Assembly (NCBI GenBank): GCA_019310485.1
Contig: JAFDEF010000010.1
Span: forward strand, 1-64,000
Source: Deltaproteobacteria bacterium
GTDB taxonomy: Bacteria > Desulfobacterota > DSM-4660 > Desulfatiglandales > HGW-15
DNA: 64,000 nucleotides
Direction of reading: 5' to 3'
How positions within the stretch are numbered: position 1 is the first letter of the stretch; every line of letters begins with the position of its first letter. Both the position numbers and the translations under genes were made by a program. This document shows positions 45,343-54,033 of this stretch, in pieces. The notes below the pieces were generated by a model. That model was not told the DNA's origin, made no database searches, and was given only the letters and a program-made list of their open reading frames with translations.

Positions 45343-45918
45343 ATGCTCAAACTAACCTGCCAGATATTGTTCTTGGAATTCCCGCTGATTCTGGCTGCAA
45401 TTGCCCAGGGCTTTTGCATAAAGTATGACTGGCTGCATGCTTTGAAGAAGCCGCTGGATTTCGGTACCAGCTTTCGGGGGAAAAGGATCTTTGGCGATAA
45501 TAAGACCTGGAGAGGTCTTGTAATAAATGTTCTCTTCTGCAGTGCCGGAGCAATTATTGAAGTCTGGCTCCAGAAAAAGAACGTTGTTCCTGCATGGTTT
45601 CTTCTTGCTGACTACACAAAGCACGGCTATCAAATCGGAGTGTTATTGGGGCTAGGGATGACCTTAGGGGAGCTGCCCAATAGTTTTCTCAAACGCAGAC
45701 TTGAAATACCGCCGGGAGGCAAAAAAGGGGGATTCCTTGGAGTCCTCTTCTTTCTTTTTGATCAAGTGGATCTAATTATTGGGATCTGGATATTGCTCTT
45801 TTTTCTAATTCGCCCGTCAATAGTAGTAATCCTGTGGTCGTTTGTACTCACCGCTTTTCTTCACGTGGTCATATCGAGTGTTGGATACCTTCTGAGAATG
45901 CGTAAGACCATCGTATGA
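45343..45918 (+). CDS. CDP-archaeol-synthase-like integral membrane protein (CarS family)
   Basis: 191 residues with about five membrane helices. The family motifs are strong: LDFGTSFRGKRIFGDNKTWRG (residues 38-58), GELPNSFLKRRLEIPPGG (109-126) and FFLFDQVDLIIG (136-147). Archaeal CarS uses CTP to activate unsaturated archaetidic acid. Bacterial members occur but their natural lipid is not established. It is 9 bases downstream of a radical SAM gene. The match to a CTP:lipid-phosphate cytidylyltransferase is clear, the substrate is not. Confidence 0.85.
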   Translation: MLKLTCQILFLEFPLILAAIAQGFCIKYDWLHALKKPLDFGTSFRGKRIFGDNKTWRGLVINVLFCSAGAIIEVWLQKKNVVPAWFLLADYTKHGYQIGVLLGLGMTLGELPNSFLKRRLEIPPGGKKGGFLGVLFFLFDQVDLIIGIWILLFFLIRPSIVVILWSFVLTAFLHVVISSVGYLLRMRKTIV

Positions 45919-45946
45919 CCCCGATTCAAGATCAAACACCATCTGC

Positions 45947-45987
45947 CGTTCGACAAGCTCACGGCCCTGAGCATAGCCGAAGGGCTG
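45947..45987. repeat. Dispersed GTTCGACAAGCTC / CCCTGAGCATAGCCGAAGGG repeat
   Basis: The 40-base sequence joins two motifs found together in short dispersed repeats of many bacterial genomes: CGTTCGACAAGCTCACGG and CCCTGAGCATAGCCGAAGGG. It is a partial copy in the 240-base gap between convergent genes. The rest of the gap, 45988-46163, shows no gene. Confidence 0.6.
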
Positions 45988-46163
45988 CGTTACGCTCATC
46001 CCTCGTCCCTGCGGCATACGTGAATGTACACCTCACTTCTCGGGATTTCGCAAGCCTTGCATCTGATGCCTGCTGGTGAACGGGGTTACCCCCAAAGCAT
46101 GTGTTTTTGGTAGGCAAACCAAAAGTTGACGGTGGTTTAGATATGAGTGGAGGGGGAGTGATT

Positions 46164-46958
46164 TTATTGCCCGAGCAGGCCTTTGAGCTTTTCCGTTGCC
46201 TTGCCGAGCTTCTTTTCGACTTCCTTGCCCGCTTGTGTTTCGAGCTCCTTTCTGGCGCCCCCGGTCAATTCCCTGAGCTGCCCATTAAGGGCGCTTCTTA
46301 CAGCACGCGAAGTAATCTTTTCATAGAGCGCTTCAAATACCTGCTCAAGGACTTCAGAGGGGGCCGCACCTCTGCCTTTGTTGCCTATATTTTTTAGGCG
46401 GATGTCGGGAATATTAGCGCTCAGGTTCTTTTTCCCTCCAAGCCCGAAAAGTGCAAGCTTCACCTTGCCGCCCTTTATTACCAAATCCTTGATTAATAGC
46501 TTCTTGCCTTTTCCCTTGCTCTGATGCGAATTTAATGCACTGCTCCCGGAAGTGCCGCCCGCAGAGCGCCTTACGTTATTCAAAATTGTTCTCAGGTTGT
46601 CTCCGCGACCGGTTTTCTCATAGGTGATAACGGGAGCGTCAATTTCAACTTTTTCTATGGAAATTGTATCTCCTGCCAGGGACTTTTCGTTCACATTAAC
46701 ATAAACGGATTCCATGCTCATTGCCCTTGGTGACTTGAACCCCGGTGGATTCCCCAGGTAAAAGTCTTTGAGCCTGGCCTCTCCTGAAAAAAGGGACACC
46801 TTAACATCTCCAAGATGAACCTCTGTTCCCGTGATTTCAGGACCATAGGTGTTGACTGCCTTCTTTATCAAAGGCCCGATGTTTGAGACCCCGACAATCA
46901 GGGCGATAACAATGAGGATGACCAGGGAGCCGCCTATAACAAAAATCCATTTTTTCAC
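46164..46958 (-). CDS. Small AsmA-like envelope protein
   Basis: 264 residues with an N-terminal membrane helix (about 4-24) and an AsmA-like beta-rich periplasmic part (EVHLGDVKVSLFSGEARLKDFYLGNPPGFKSP, then ISIEKVEIDAPVITYE). A basic linker and a helical lysine-rich C-terminus (KELETQAGKEVEKKLGKATEKL) follow. It overlaps the upstream PHP gene by 4 bases, in an operon with a radical SAM gene. A lipid-transfer role is an inference from the family. Confidence 0.75.
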   Translation of the reverse strand: MKKWIFVIGGSLVILIVIALIVGVSNIGPLIKKAVNTYGPEITGTEVHLGDVKVSLFSGEARLKDFYLGNPPGFKSPRAMSMESVYVNVNEKSLAGDTISIEKVEIDAPVITYEKTGRGDNLRTILNNVRRSAGGTSGSSALNSHQSKGKGKKLLIKDLVIKGGKVKLALFGLGGKKNLSANIPDIRLKNIGNKGRGAAPSEVLEQVFEALYEKITSRAVRSALNGQLRELTGGARKELETQAGKEVEKKLGKATEKLKGLLGQ

Positions 46959-48097
46959 AAGGATAGCTTCTCCTTCTTGGAAAAAGCCATGCGCAAAGCT
47001 GGACGAATGCGTTTACTTACCATAAGACGGAACACCAGCATTGCCGACTTAACCCATGTCGGCACGGTACGCTGCCAGTAGTATGAAAGGGGTCTGACAA
47101 GACCATCTTCCAGCTGAAGAAAAACGCGATCCGTCCATTTCTGAAAGCCGAGTGGATTTTCAGGATACTCGCGGAAAAAATCTGCAAGGGATTCCAGAAA
47201 ACGCGTAAACAAATTATCCCGATACTCGGGCATCACCAGGACGTAGCTCACCTTATCTTTTCGGATTTCTGAAACAAACTCGGAAAACGTTTTGGCATTC
47301 GTCAGGTTCAAAACAGCGTTAGGAGCACAACCGTGGCGGTCGCCGCCCGAGACAACAGGAAGCCTGAATGTCTCAGCCAGAGAAATAGCATTGCGGTTTT
47401 CCATCCAGGAACGATAGCCATTCATCTCCAGGGCGTGAATCACATGCTTGTGACGATTTAGAAAATCAAAGGCCAATTGCCTTATCCTCTGGGGACCAAT
47501 AGATCGCAGGTCTGAGAAAGGATGGTTCAATACGACCAGAGTATCAGGGTATTCGCCAATCCAGGCAAGAAGTTCTTCAAGCATTCCTTCCTGGGGTTGA
47601 AGGGCATAAGAAGAAAGCCCGGACATTATTTCCGACAACGTCCTGGGCGGGAGGTTATGAATTCCAAGATGAAGGACGCTTTCCTCGAACGGTACCGTCC
47701 ATTCAAGGGAAATGGGAAGCCCCTGAAACAAATGGGAAGTCTTTAGCGAGTTGGCGGTAGCAATATCATCATGATCGGTCATGGAAACCAGGGCATCTAA
47801 GCCAAGTTCGGACTCAATCCTTTTCGTCTCCGAGATATAAACTGCCTGCGCACTGACAGGGGGAGTCCAGTACCCCCTTGAAAAATCAAGGCTCTTACCA
47901 TTTGAACGAAAATAGCGGTTCCTCTCCCTTCTGAAAAAGGATGAAATAACAGGCACCCTGACAGCGTACTTTGGAATAAATCCCAGGCTCTCCTTTGAAT
48001 GCCTGGTGTGAGCATGAAGGGATACAGCTGTGCGAAATCCATGCTCGTAATCGGATCCCTTGTCCGCCACTTTAATGCTGGTTGCAGGTTGCTTCAT
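46955..48097 (-). CDS. PHP-domain metal-dependent hydrolase-like protein
   Basis: 380 residues. PHP-type metal-binding motifs are visible: LHAHTRHS near the N-terminus, SMTDHDDIATA, LNHPFSD, EMNGYRS and SGGDRHGCAPNA, in the right order for a polymerase-and-histidinol-phosphatase fold. The N-terminal 20 residues and the C-terminal 90 are not part of the fold; the C-terminus is basic with a helix like an amphipathic membrane contact. Phosphoesterase activity is likely, substrate unknown. It sits between a radical SAM gene (18 bases upstream) and an AsmA-like gene (4-base overlap). Confidence 0.82.
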   Translation of the reverse strand: MKQPATSIKVADKGSDYEHGFRTAVSLHAHTRHSKESLGFIPKYAVRVPVISSFFRRERNRYFRSNGKSLDFSRGYWTPPVSAQAVYISETKRIESELGLDALVSMTDHDDIATANSLKTSHLFQGLPISLEWTVPFEESVLHLGIHNLPPRTLSEIMSGLSSYALQPQEGMLEELLAWIGEYPDTLVVLNHPFSDLRSIGPQRIRQLAFDFLNRHKHVIHALEMNGYRSWMENRNAISLAETFRLPVVSGGDRHGCAPNAVLNLTNAKTFSEFVSEIRKDKVSYVLVMPEYRDNLFTRFLESLADFFREYPENPLGFQKWTDRVFLQLEDGLVRPLSYYWQRTVPTWVKSAMLVFRLMVSKRIRPALRMAFSKKEKLSL

Positions 48098-48115
48098 GAA
48101 ATAATAGTTCTCTTC

Positions 48116-49576
48116 TCAGGGCTTTTTGTTATTCAACTTGCTTTTGTACTCTGTTTCCCAAACAGGGTCAATGATTTCTCTGAGCATCTGGTCATAGTGC
48201 ATCAGTCCCCTGTGATACGATTCATCTTCTATGCATTCCCTGGCACTCTCATCTGCTGGACCAACCTCATGGGTGCTTTGCAAAATATTGTAAATCGCCT
48301 CATGGTGATCCCTTATCGGGCAGGGCAGAATAAGGTTGTCTTTTTCCTGTGCTGGCTTACCGAGTGCATACTCGCTCTGCCACTTCCTTATCTGCTTGAA
48401 ATACGGGGAGTAAAGCACGTCATCCAGGGTGCCCCCGCGCTTGTATATGTCCAGAATGTTGTCCTGGTGATAGGGTATAAATACGCAGGGCATCACGTTG
48501 CCGTTCCAGTCAATGTAGAGATATCCCCCGTTTCTGCCCCCTGCCAGGCACCCATCAGTCATCACTCCCTGGTTCCAGAAATCTATGTAGTTGTACCCTT
48601 CCTTTATGGCCCACACGTTCCTTCTGAACATCTCCAAGCGCTGCTCCGCTGTTACCATGCCATCCAGGGTGTAGCTCCTGCCTATGGGCATGTACTGGAA
48701 AAGCCAACCGTAGAAAACCCCCTGCTCGTCAAAGTAAAACTTTAAGAATTCCTTGCTCGTCACTTCATCCCAGTTGCCCTTCTCAGCCACCACCGATATA
48801 CCAAACGGAACACCGGCCTGTCTCAGGTTCTCAAAAGCAGCCATGATCTTTTTAAATGTCCCCTTGCCTCTCCTGCGATCCGTCTTCTCCTCAAATCCCT
48901 CAACAGATATCGCAGGGGTGATATTCCCCACATCCGCAAGCCGCGCAGCCATCTCCTTGTCAATAAGCGTGCCGTTGGTGTACACCATGAAAAAATTATC
49001 ATTATTTTCCCTGCCTAAATCTATGATCCCCTTTCCATTGTCTTTCCAGAAAAAAGGCTCACCCCCTGAGATAACCGTAAAGCGCGAATGCCACAGGGAT
49101 ACCTTCTCCCTTATGATCCGCTTCACCACGCTGTAAGGAAGAGAGTTCCTCGTACTGCTCTCGCTGCTCGCATAGCAACCGTTGCAGTGAAGGTTACACA
49201 GCTGCGTGGGACTTATCACAATGTAGCTCGGGTAAACAGCATCTTCCCTTTTCTCCCTCACTATCTCCCTCTGCGACATGTCCTCAACAAACACGTTCCT
49301 CACAAACACCTTGACCATCTTGTGAAATACTTCCTTGCTCATGATACCCTTGGCCAGATGGTTCTCGGTGGTCCTCAGAAGGTTCCTCACAAAGTAATAC
49401 TTCAATTCCTGGGCAGGTCTTATGGCATCAGTGCGTGTTTCCACAATAGAGCCCCACAACCTGTTTTCAGCCTTGCCCACCAGGAACCTCATTACAGGTC
49501 TCTTGTCCGCAATCCACACCACACTATCTATAAACCTGCTCCACGCTTTTTGCCTTAACTCTTTGCCCAATGCCAT
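48116..49576 (-). CDS. Radical SAM protein, paralogue of the 36.6-kb gene
   Basis: 486 residues from the ATG at 49576, which has TGGAGG eight bases upstream; the frame is open to a TTG at 49627. The cluster motif CNLHCNGC lies at about residues 127-134 behind a helical extension, and GGEPFF (SAM binding) follows. The C-terminal region repeats the paralogue's layout: DGCLAGGRNGGYLYIDWNGNVMPCVF, then PCPIRDHHEAI. It heads an operon with the PHP and AsmA-like genes. The substrate is unknown. Confidence 0.88.
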   Translation of the reverse strand: MALGKELRQKAWSRFIDSVVWIADKRPVMRFLVGKAENRLWGSIVETRTDAIRPAQELKYYFVRNLLRTTENHLAKGIMSKEVFHKMVKVFVRNVFVEDMSQREIVREKREDAVYPSYIVISPTQLCNLHCNGCYASSESSTRNSLPYSVVKRIIREKVSLWHSRFTVISGGEPFFWKDNGKGIIDLGRENNDNFFMVYTNGTLIDKEMAARLADVGNITPAISVEGFEEKTDRRRGKGTFKKIMAAFENLRQAGVPFGISVVAEKGNWDEVTSKEFLKFYFDEQGVFYGWLFQYMPIGRSYTLDGMVTAEQRLEMFRRNVWAIKEGYNYIDFWNQGVMTDGCLAGGRNGGYLYIDWNGNVMPCVFIPYHQDNILDIYKRGGTLDDVLYSPYFKQIRKWQSEYALGKPAQEKDNLILPCPIRDHHEAIYNILQSTHEVGPADESARECIEDESYHRGLMHYDQMLREIIDPVWETEYKSKLNNKKP

Positions 49577-49718
49577 ATCCGCTACCTCCAGCGAATCGAG
49601 TTTTCCACCAAGCTCCTGGAAAGTCAATTCAGGTGGCTTCTAGGCGGCAATAATCCACGCGCCCCCTTAAAATGAATGCACCAATCCAAATATCAAAAAT
49701 CTCACGAAAATACAACCA

Positions 49719-50510
49719 TTATCTTGCCCTCGGCCCTGCGCTCCTGGCATAGAGTGCGGCTCCAAGCGCCCCCACGATCTGGGGCTCATCAGGCACGTTT
49801 ACGGGCATCTTGAAGAGTACTTCAAGGGCCTTTACAATCCCCTGGTTTTTCGCCACCCCGCCGGTGAAAGTAATTTCCTTTTTCACCCTCAACTTCTTTG
49901 CCATTCTGTAAACCCTGCTGGAAATGGCCTCATGCAATCCCCTCATGATCTCCTCGCGCCTTTTTCCTTCAGCAATCAGGGAGATCACCTCTGATTCAGC
50001 AAATACCGTGCACATGCTGCTAATCGGGACGCCTTTCTTCGCCTCCAAAGACCGCTGCCCGAGCTCGCTCAGCTTTGTTTCCAGGGCAGTAGCCATGACT
50101 TCCAGGAACCTTCCTGTCCCAGCCGCACACCTATCATTCATTGCAAAGTCAGTAACAGCGCCTCGTTCATCCAGTGTAATGACCTTGCTGTCTTGGCCCC
50201 CAATGTCAATTACCGTTCTGGTTTCAGGGAATAGGAAGTGGGCTCCCTTTGCGTGGCATGTGATCTCGGTGATCTCTCGATCTGCAAAGGGCACCCTTAT
50301 GCGGCCATATCCGGTCGCCACAATACTCAGGACATCTTCTTTGGCAACATTGGCTCTCGCCAGTGCCTCTTCCATGCACTCTTGCGCAACTCTTTGAGGA
50401 TCAGCCCCGGTATTCCTGACCGAGTATCCCAGAATTCCGTTTTCTCCGAGGATAACCGCCTCTGAGGAGAGTGAACCAATATCAATCCCTGCATATATTC
50501 GCTTGCCCAT
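49719..50510 (-). CDS. 2-hydroxyacyl-CoA dehydratase/benzoyl-CoA reductase activase
   Basis: 263-residue ASKHA-fold ATPase of the HgdC/FldI/BadF group. It shows YAGIDIGSLSSEAVI (phosphate 1), VIDIGGQDSKVI and TFTGGVAKNQGI. Cysteines C128 (NDRCAAGTGRF) and C167 (SMCTVFAESE) are the pair that, across the dimer, holds one [4Fe-4S] cluster. It drives ATP-dependent low-potential electron injection into the dehydratase or reductase. It lies 3 bases downstream of the second dehydratase subunit, so it is the dedicated activator. Confidence 0.92.
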   Translation of the reverse strand: MGKRIYAGIDIGSLSSEAVILGENGILGYSVRNTGADPQRVAQECMEEALARANVAKEDVLSIVATGYGRIRVPFADREITEITCHAKGAHFLFPETRTVIDIGGQDSKVITLDERGAVTDFAMNDRCAAGTGRFLEVMATALETKLSELGQRSLEAKKGVPISSMCTVFAESEVISLIAEGKRREEIMRGLHEAISSRVYRMAKKLRVKKEITFTGGVAKNQGIVKALEVLFKMPVNVPDEPQIVGALGAALYARSAGPRAR

Positions 50511-50513
50511 GAT

Positions 50514-51764
50514 TCAACCCAGCATCTCAATCAGCGCCTCAAGCCTAGTTCTTGTCTGTCCAGGGGAGAAATTATCCGGATCAGCCCCATCTCCGGGAAG
50601 AACGATGTATGGCAGGCCCTTCTGCTTTAGCACATCTCCCACAACGGCAGCCCCTCCGCATGATTGCCTGCAACCCCAGTGAGAAAAATGAATCACTCCA
50701 TCAATATCGTATTCTTCCACCATCTCCTCTATCGCATGTACTCTTCTTTCCAGGGAGCCCGCCCAAATGTTTGAAATGATTTTATCAGCCAAGCTCTCAT
50801 ATGGTTTGGAAGGCTCAAGAGCCGGCCAATAGAGGTAATTGGTCTCTTCAAATGAAACAGCCGCCTTCTTTTCCTCCAGGATCTTGAAAATTTCGTTTTT
50901 ATAATAGGGTCGAATATGGTGCAACCACAGAAGACGGTACTTTTCCTCTGGCAAATATCCCTCCCCTTTGGCCACTTTTTGCTCAAGTGAGAGATGAAGT
51001 GTCTTGAAAAAGTCAACACCCCATTTTGAGCCCAGCGAGTAAAAGACCATGCCTGCAAGATAGCTCAGGCCTTCACTTCCTGGAAATGGAGACGGCCTTG
51101 AGCGCCGAAGGCGATTTATTTCTGCAATGTAGGCACGAGCTTTATTTGAGAGCTCCAGGGCCTGTGACATCACGCTCATGTCCGGAACCAGACCCAGCAG
51201 CCGTGAACTTTTGTCAACAAGTTCCTTTAGCTGATCAGCCACATACTTCTTGGCAGCGCTCCCTCCACGGTAAGGAGCATCCACCATAAGATGAGGGCAC
51301 CTGTAATAGCTGGCAAGGTAGTGAAAAAATTTGTTTGCGCCTTCGCACAGGTAGGAAGAGGAGATAATTAAGTCGGGTTTGGGAAGGTAGTCTTCCATGA
51401 CCAGCCCTAGCGCGCAGCGATGAAAGGAACATAGGTCGCTGGAAGCATATGCATTGGCCAGTGCAATCGGTCCCTTGCTTTTCCCGAGGTAAGTCACCAC
51501 CGATGCGATTATCTCTGGCATGAATGGAACATATCCCATCCCATATGCTATTTCGCTGGGAGTAAAGGCGCTCATCCATACCACGGGCTGCTTTCTAGCA
51601 TAAGAGTTGTTCATCGCATCCAAAAGAAATCGAACCCAGATCTTGAACGGCTCATTATCGTTTTTCCTGGTCAGCAAATCCAGCACAGGCCTTAGAAGGC
51701 GGTAGGTAAGAGGGCTTTTAACTGCCCATTTTATTAATTTTTCCCTGCCTCGCTCATTTTCCAT
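50514..51764 (-). CDS. 2-hydroxyacyl-CoA dehydratase-family subunit (HgdB-like)
   Basis: 416 residues from the ATG at 51764, which overlaps the end of the upstream gene by 11 bases; the open frame extends further inside that gene. Cysteines expected to bind the [4Fe-4S] cluster occur in the family positions: LCSFHRCALGLVMEDYL, SSYLCEGANKFFHY and FSHWGCRQSCGGAAVV. The C-terminal PYIVLPGDGADPDNFSPGQTRTRLEALIEML is characteristic of the HgdB/BcrB/FldB group. With the gene upstream and the activase it forms a complete three-gene unit. Confidence 0.88.
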   Translation of the reverse strand: MENERGREKLIKWAVKSPLTYRLLRPVLDLLTRKNDNEPFKIWVRFLLDAMNNSYARKQPVVWMSAFTPSEIAYGMGYVPFMPEIIASVVTYLGKSKGPIALANAYASSDLCSFHRCALGLVMEDYLPKPDLIISSSYLCEGANKFFHYLASYYRCPHLMVDAPYRGGSAAKKYVADQLKELVDKSSRLLGLVPDMSVMSQALELSNKARAYIAEINRLRRSRPSPFPGSEGLSYLAGMVFYSLGSKWGVDFFKTLHLSLEQKVAKGEGYLPEEKYRLLWLHHIRPYYKNEIFKILEEKKAAVSFEETNYLYWPALEPSKPYESLADKIISNIWAGSLERRVHAIEEMVEEYDIDGVIHFSHWGCRQSCGGAAVVGDVLKQKGLPYIVLPGDGADPDNFSPGQTRTRLEALIEMLG

Positions 51765-52863
51765 TTTTTTCCAGCATCTCCAAGAAAGCTTGAACCCTGG
51801 TGCGGACCCCCCCTCCCACACGCCCGGTGTACTCTCCTTCAAGGAACAGCACCGGGATATCCAGCTCGCGCAGGGCCTCCTCTAGAAAAGGAGCTTCATA
51901 AAGGAACGGATCGCAAAACTTAAGTGAAAAATAGACAACCCCCTGCGCCTTGCTTTTGAGCAAGCTCTCTTTTAGAGCGGATATCCTGCTCTCTGAGTCA
52001 AACATCCGGGCACACGCTGTTTTGTGTAGATAAGCATGGCTCAGAGAAAATAAAGGGTCCGCCGATGGCTCGACATAATCCACGAACCTTGTTCCAGGGC
52101 AGATATCTGAGATAGTTACTTCCCCGCCAAGCTCTTCAATCAGACGCACAAGAGCGCTCCCGTCCAAGGAAGAACCTGTCAAAAGGAGCCTGTAGGCATT
52201 AGAAACTCCTGCAGGCTCCCCTTCAAGCACGCGTACCATTTTTTCCAAAGCCTTATTGAAAACACTCCGTGGAGTTCTGCTCCCGAGGGAGAGGAGATCG
52301 AGGAGTTCGCTGTGCTTAACAGGGGGAGCTCCCCTGCCCTGAAGCGATATAAGACGTCTTGAAAGAGAACGGGTGAGATTTGCCTCCTCAATGGCTTGAT
52401 TGAGTGAATCCGTGGTAATTTCAACCTTAAAGTGCTTCTCGACCTGGGTGGCGAGCTCTTTCAGCCTTTCCTTGAAATAGGACACCGAAAGAGATGTTAC
52501 GGTTTTTGGAACATCCAGCAGAAAAGAAAAGGGTGATGGGCAGTAGAATCGCCATGCATCATAGAGCCTTCGCATTCCATCGCAAGTATTAAGGATAATG
52601 ATTCCCGAGAGGAAAGAATAGCCGCCAGTGATTGCCTTCCCAAGGTTTGTTTTTACGAGGGGGCACATGTTCGGGTCGAGGTACCCATCAGCTTTTTCAG
52701 AAGATGGTTCCGGGAGAATACGGTAGGGCTGCAACCCCGCAGCCTCAAGTATCTCCACCGGCAGGTAGGTGCACGTCCAGCCGACAAGGGGTTTTCCCTC
52801 CCCACTGGCCTGTGCTTTCGCCAGATCCTGAAGAATTTCTTTAAAGGTCAATCTATCCTGCAT
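51754..52863 (-). CDS. 2-hydroxyacyl-CoA dehydratase-family subunit
   Basis: 369 residues, smaller partner of the pair. Family signs are GWTCTYLPVEILEAAGLQPYRI, MCPLVKTNLGKA, LNTCDGMRRLYDAWR, and VVYFSLKFCDPFLYEAPFLEEALRELDIPVLFLEGEYTGR, giving cysteines at the expected three positions. The family includes dehydratases of (R)-2-hydroxyacyl-CoA and benzoyl-CoA reductase subunits. The substrate cannot be told from sequence by eye. No obvious CoA-transferase or aromatic-degradation gene is next to it. The start site at 52863 has no good ribosome-binding sequence. Confidence 0.85.
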   Translation of the reverse strand: MQDRLTFKEILQDLAKAQASGEGKPLVGWTCTYLPVEILEAAGLQPYRILPEPSSEKADGYLDPNMCPLVKTNLGKAITGGYSFLSGIIILNTCDGMRRLYDAWRFYCPSPFSFLLDVPKTVTSLSVSYFKERLKELATQVEKHFKVEITTDSLNQAIEEANLTRSLSRRLISLQGRGAPPVKHSELLDLLSLGSRTPRSVFNKALEKMVRVLEGEPAGVSNAYRLLLTGSSLDGSALVRLIEELGGEVTISDICPGTRFVDYVEPSADPLFSLSHAYLHKTACARMFDSESRISALKESLLKSKAQGVVYFSLKFCDPFLYEAPFLEEALRELDIPVLFLEGEYTGRVGGGVRTRVQAFLEMLEKNGK

Positions 52864-53155
52864 AGGGAATGTGCACTAAATCACTTTAAGCGCGCCGCGG
52901 CAACAAGAAAGACTCAATGCCAGGTGCACTTCCCTATACATCATTCAATAGCTGTTGGCAATTGTTTTAACGCGTGGATAACTCCTTTCCACCACAATAG
53001 GAAGGACTCATCCCCTGCCCCTCGTACGCTGAGCCAAATGCCTCCCCTTATAAACACTTTCGCAGCCGTGCTTTTGAAATAACGCTCCTGCCATTTCCTG
53101 TTAGATGACTGCTCTGATTTCCGATCCATTGATGTTAACCTTGCGTCCAGAGATG

Positions 53156-53356
53156 TCAGCCATCCGCCTTAGATCTCGCAAAAGCATCCTTTGCAAAATC
53201 AGCAGCCAGCATAAAGACCCTGATCTTTGCCGGTTCCTCTAAGTAAGGTGCCAGTTTTTCTTCCAGATTGCTTCTCTCTTTTGTGTTTACCCACGCCTTC
53301 CAGTCCTCGAGACTTGACCACGTTGATACCACCCCACCCCAAAGCCGAGCCAGACT
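53156..53356 (-). pseudogene. Antibiotic biosynthesis monooxygenase (ABM) domain remnant
   Basis: A 66-codon open segment without a start codon reads VVSTWSSLEDWKAWVNTKER followed by a short helix and LAPYLEEPAKIRVFML. This is the distal half of an ABM-fold protein (stW-s-edWkaW-S-eR pattern). The N-terminal strand of the fold is absent and an in-frame stop precedes it. It was found only by translating the intergenic DNA. Confidence 0.6.
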
Positions 53357-53879
53357 TTACTGCTGACTCTCGCCAAAAGCAGAGGCCTAGCCGGCAAAAA
53401 CAGAGTTCTTAGATACTTATAGCTGGCTTAACTTGACTTTTTCTTTAGCCAAGGCCGCATCTCCTAAGCCATTCTTCTTAGAGTAGATGCCCTTTCAGTT
53501 CAGAACCGGGAGAGATTTCAGGGAGCCAACAAATTTGATCCCCATACCTCGATTCTCTTTTTGTTTGAAACTGTGCCTCAGGACCTGTAGGAATGTTCCC
53601 CGAATCATCATGGGGGGGAGTGGTAGGAGCAATTGCAGGTACTCTTCCACGGCTAACCTCCTTGGCAGAGGTTAATAGTCGAACGAGAATAACTTCATTT
53701 TACTCCTCAAAAATCGAGAACGTCAAGCACAAGGAATCATTTCTGGGAGCGTATCACGGTTTGCGCCAGGAATAGAAAAAGAGCCCTTGATCGGGGAGAG
53801 AAGAGACATAAGGAGAAAAAAGTAGCACGGTCACCAATGGAGACAGACAGACAAAATCCGTGTCTCTAGGAAGTCTCAT

Positions 53880-53907
53880 AAAAAACGCCCTTCAATGTGA
53901 AGAAGGG
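53880..53907 (-). terminator. Orphan terminator-like hairpin
   Basis: On the minus strand CCCTTC-TTCACATT-GAAGGG is followed by CG and six T residues, a short intrinsic-terminator layout. No minus-strand gene ends just before it, only the sequence opposite cooC, so it may be a leftover of a lost gene or a coincidence. Confidence 0.35.
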
Positions 53908-53972
53908 ACACAGAAATGAGGACGAAGAAAACAAAATGTAATAAATGTAAGTCTGACCCTGGGAGTTTTTTC

Positions 53973-54001
53973 TTGAAGGTTAGGGGGAATTAAATTATAA
54001 G
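53973..54001 (+). promoter_or_regulatory. Sigma-70-type promoter of cooC
   Basis: TTGAAG (53973-53978) and TATAAG (53996-54001) are separated by 17 bases. The predicted transcript begins about 25 bases before the cooC ATG, which has its own AAAAGGGG ribosome-binding site. Confidence 0.55.
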
Positions 54002-54033
54002 ATGTGGTGCGATAGCCAAGAAAAGGGGTAAGC

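Larger units (their letters stand above)
52864..54033. other. Decayed intergenic region of 1.2 kb
   Basis: No intact gene is visible. It contains an antibiotic-biosynthesis-monooxygenase remnant (53156-53356), a 62-codon minus frame at 52941-53129 with no recognisable family, an orphan minus-strand terminator-like hairpin near 53880-53907 and the cooC promoter at 53973-54001. The piecemeal content suggests genes lost by deletion. Confidence 0.6.
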
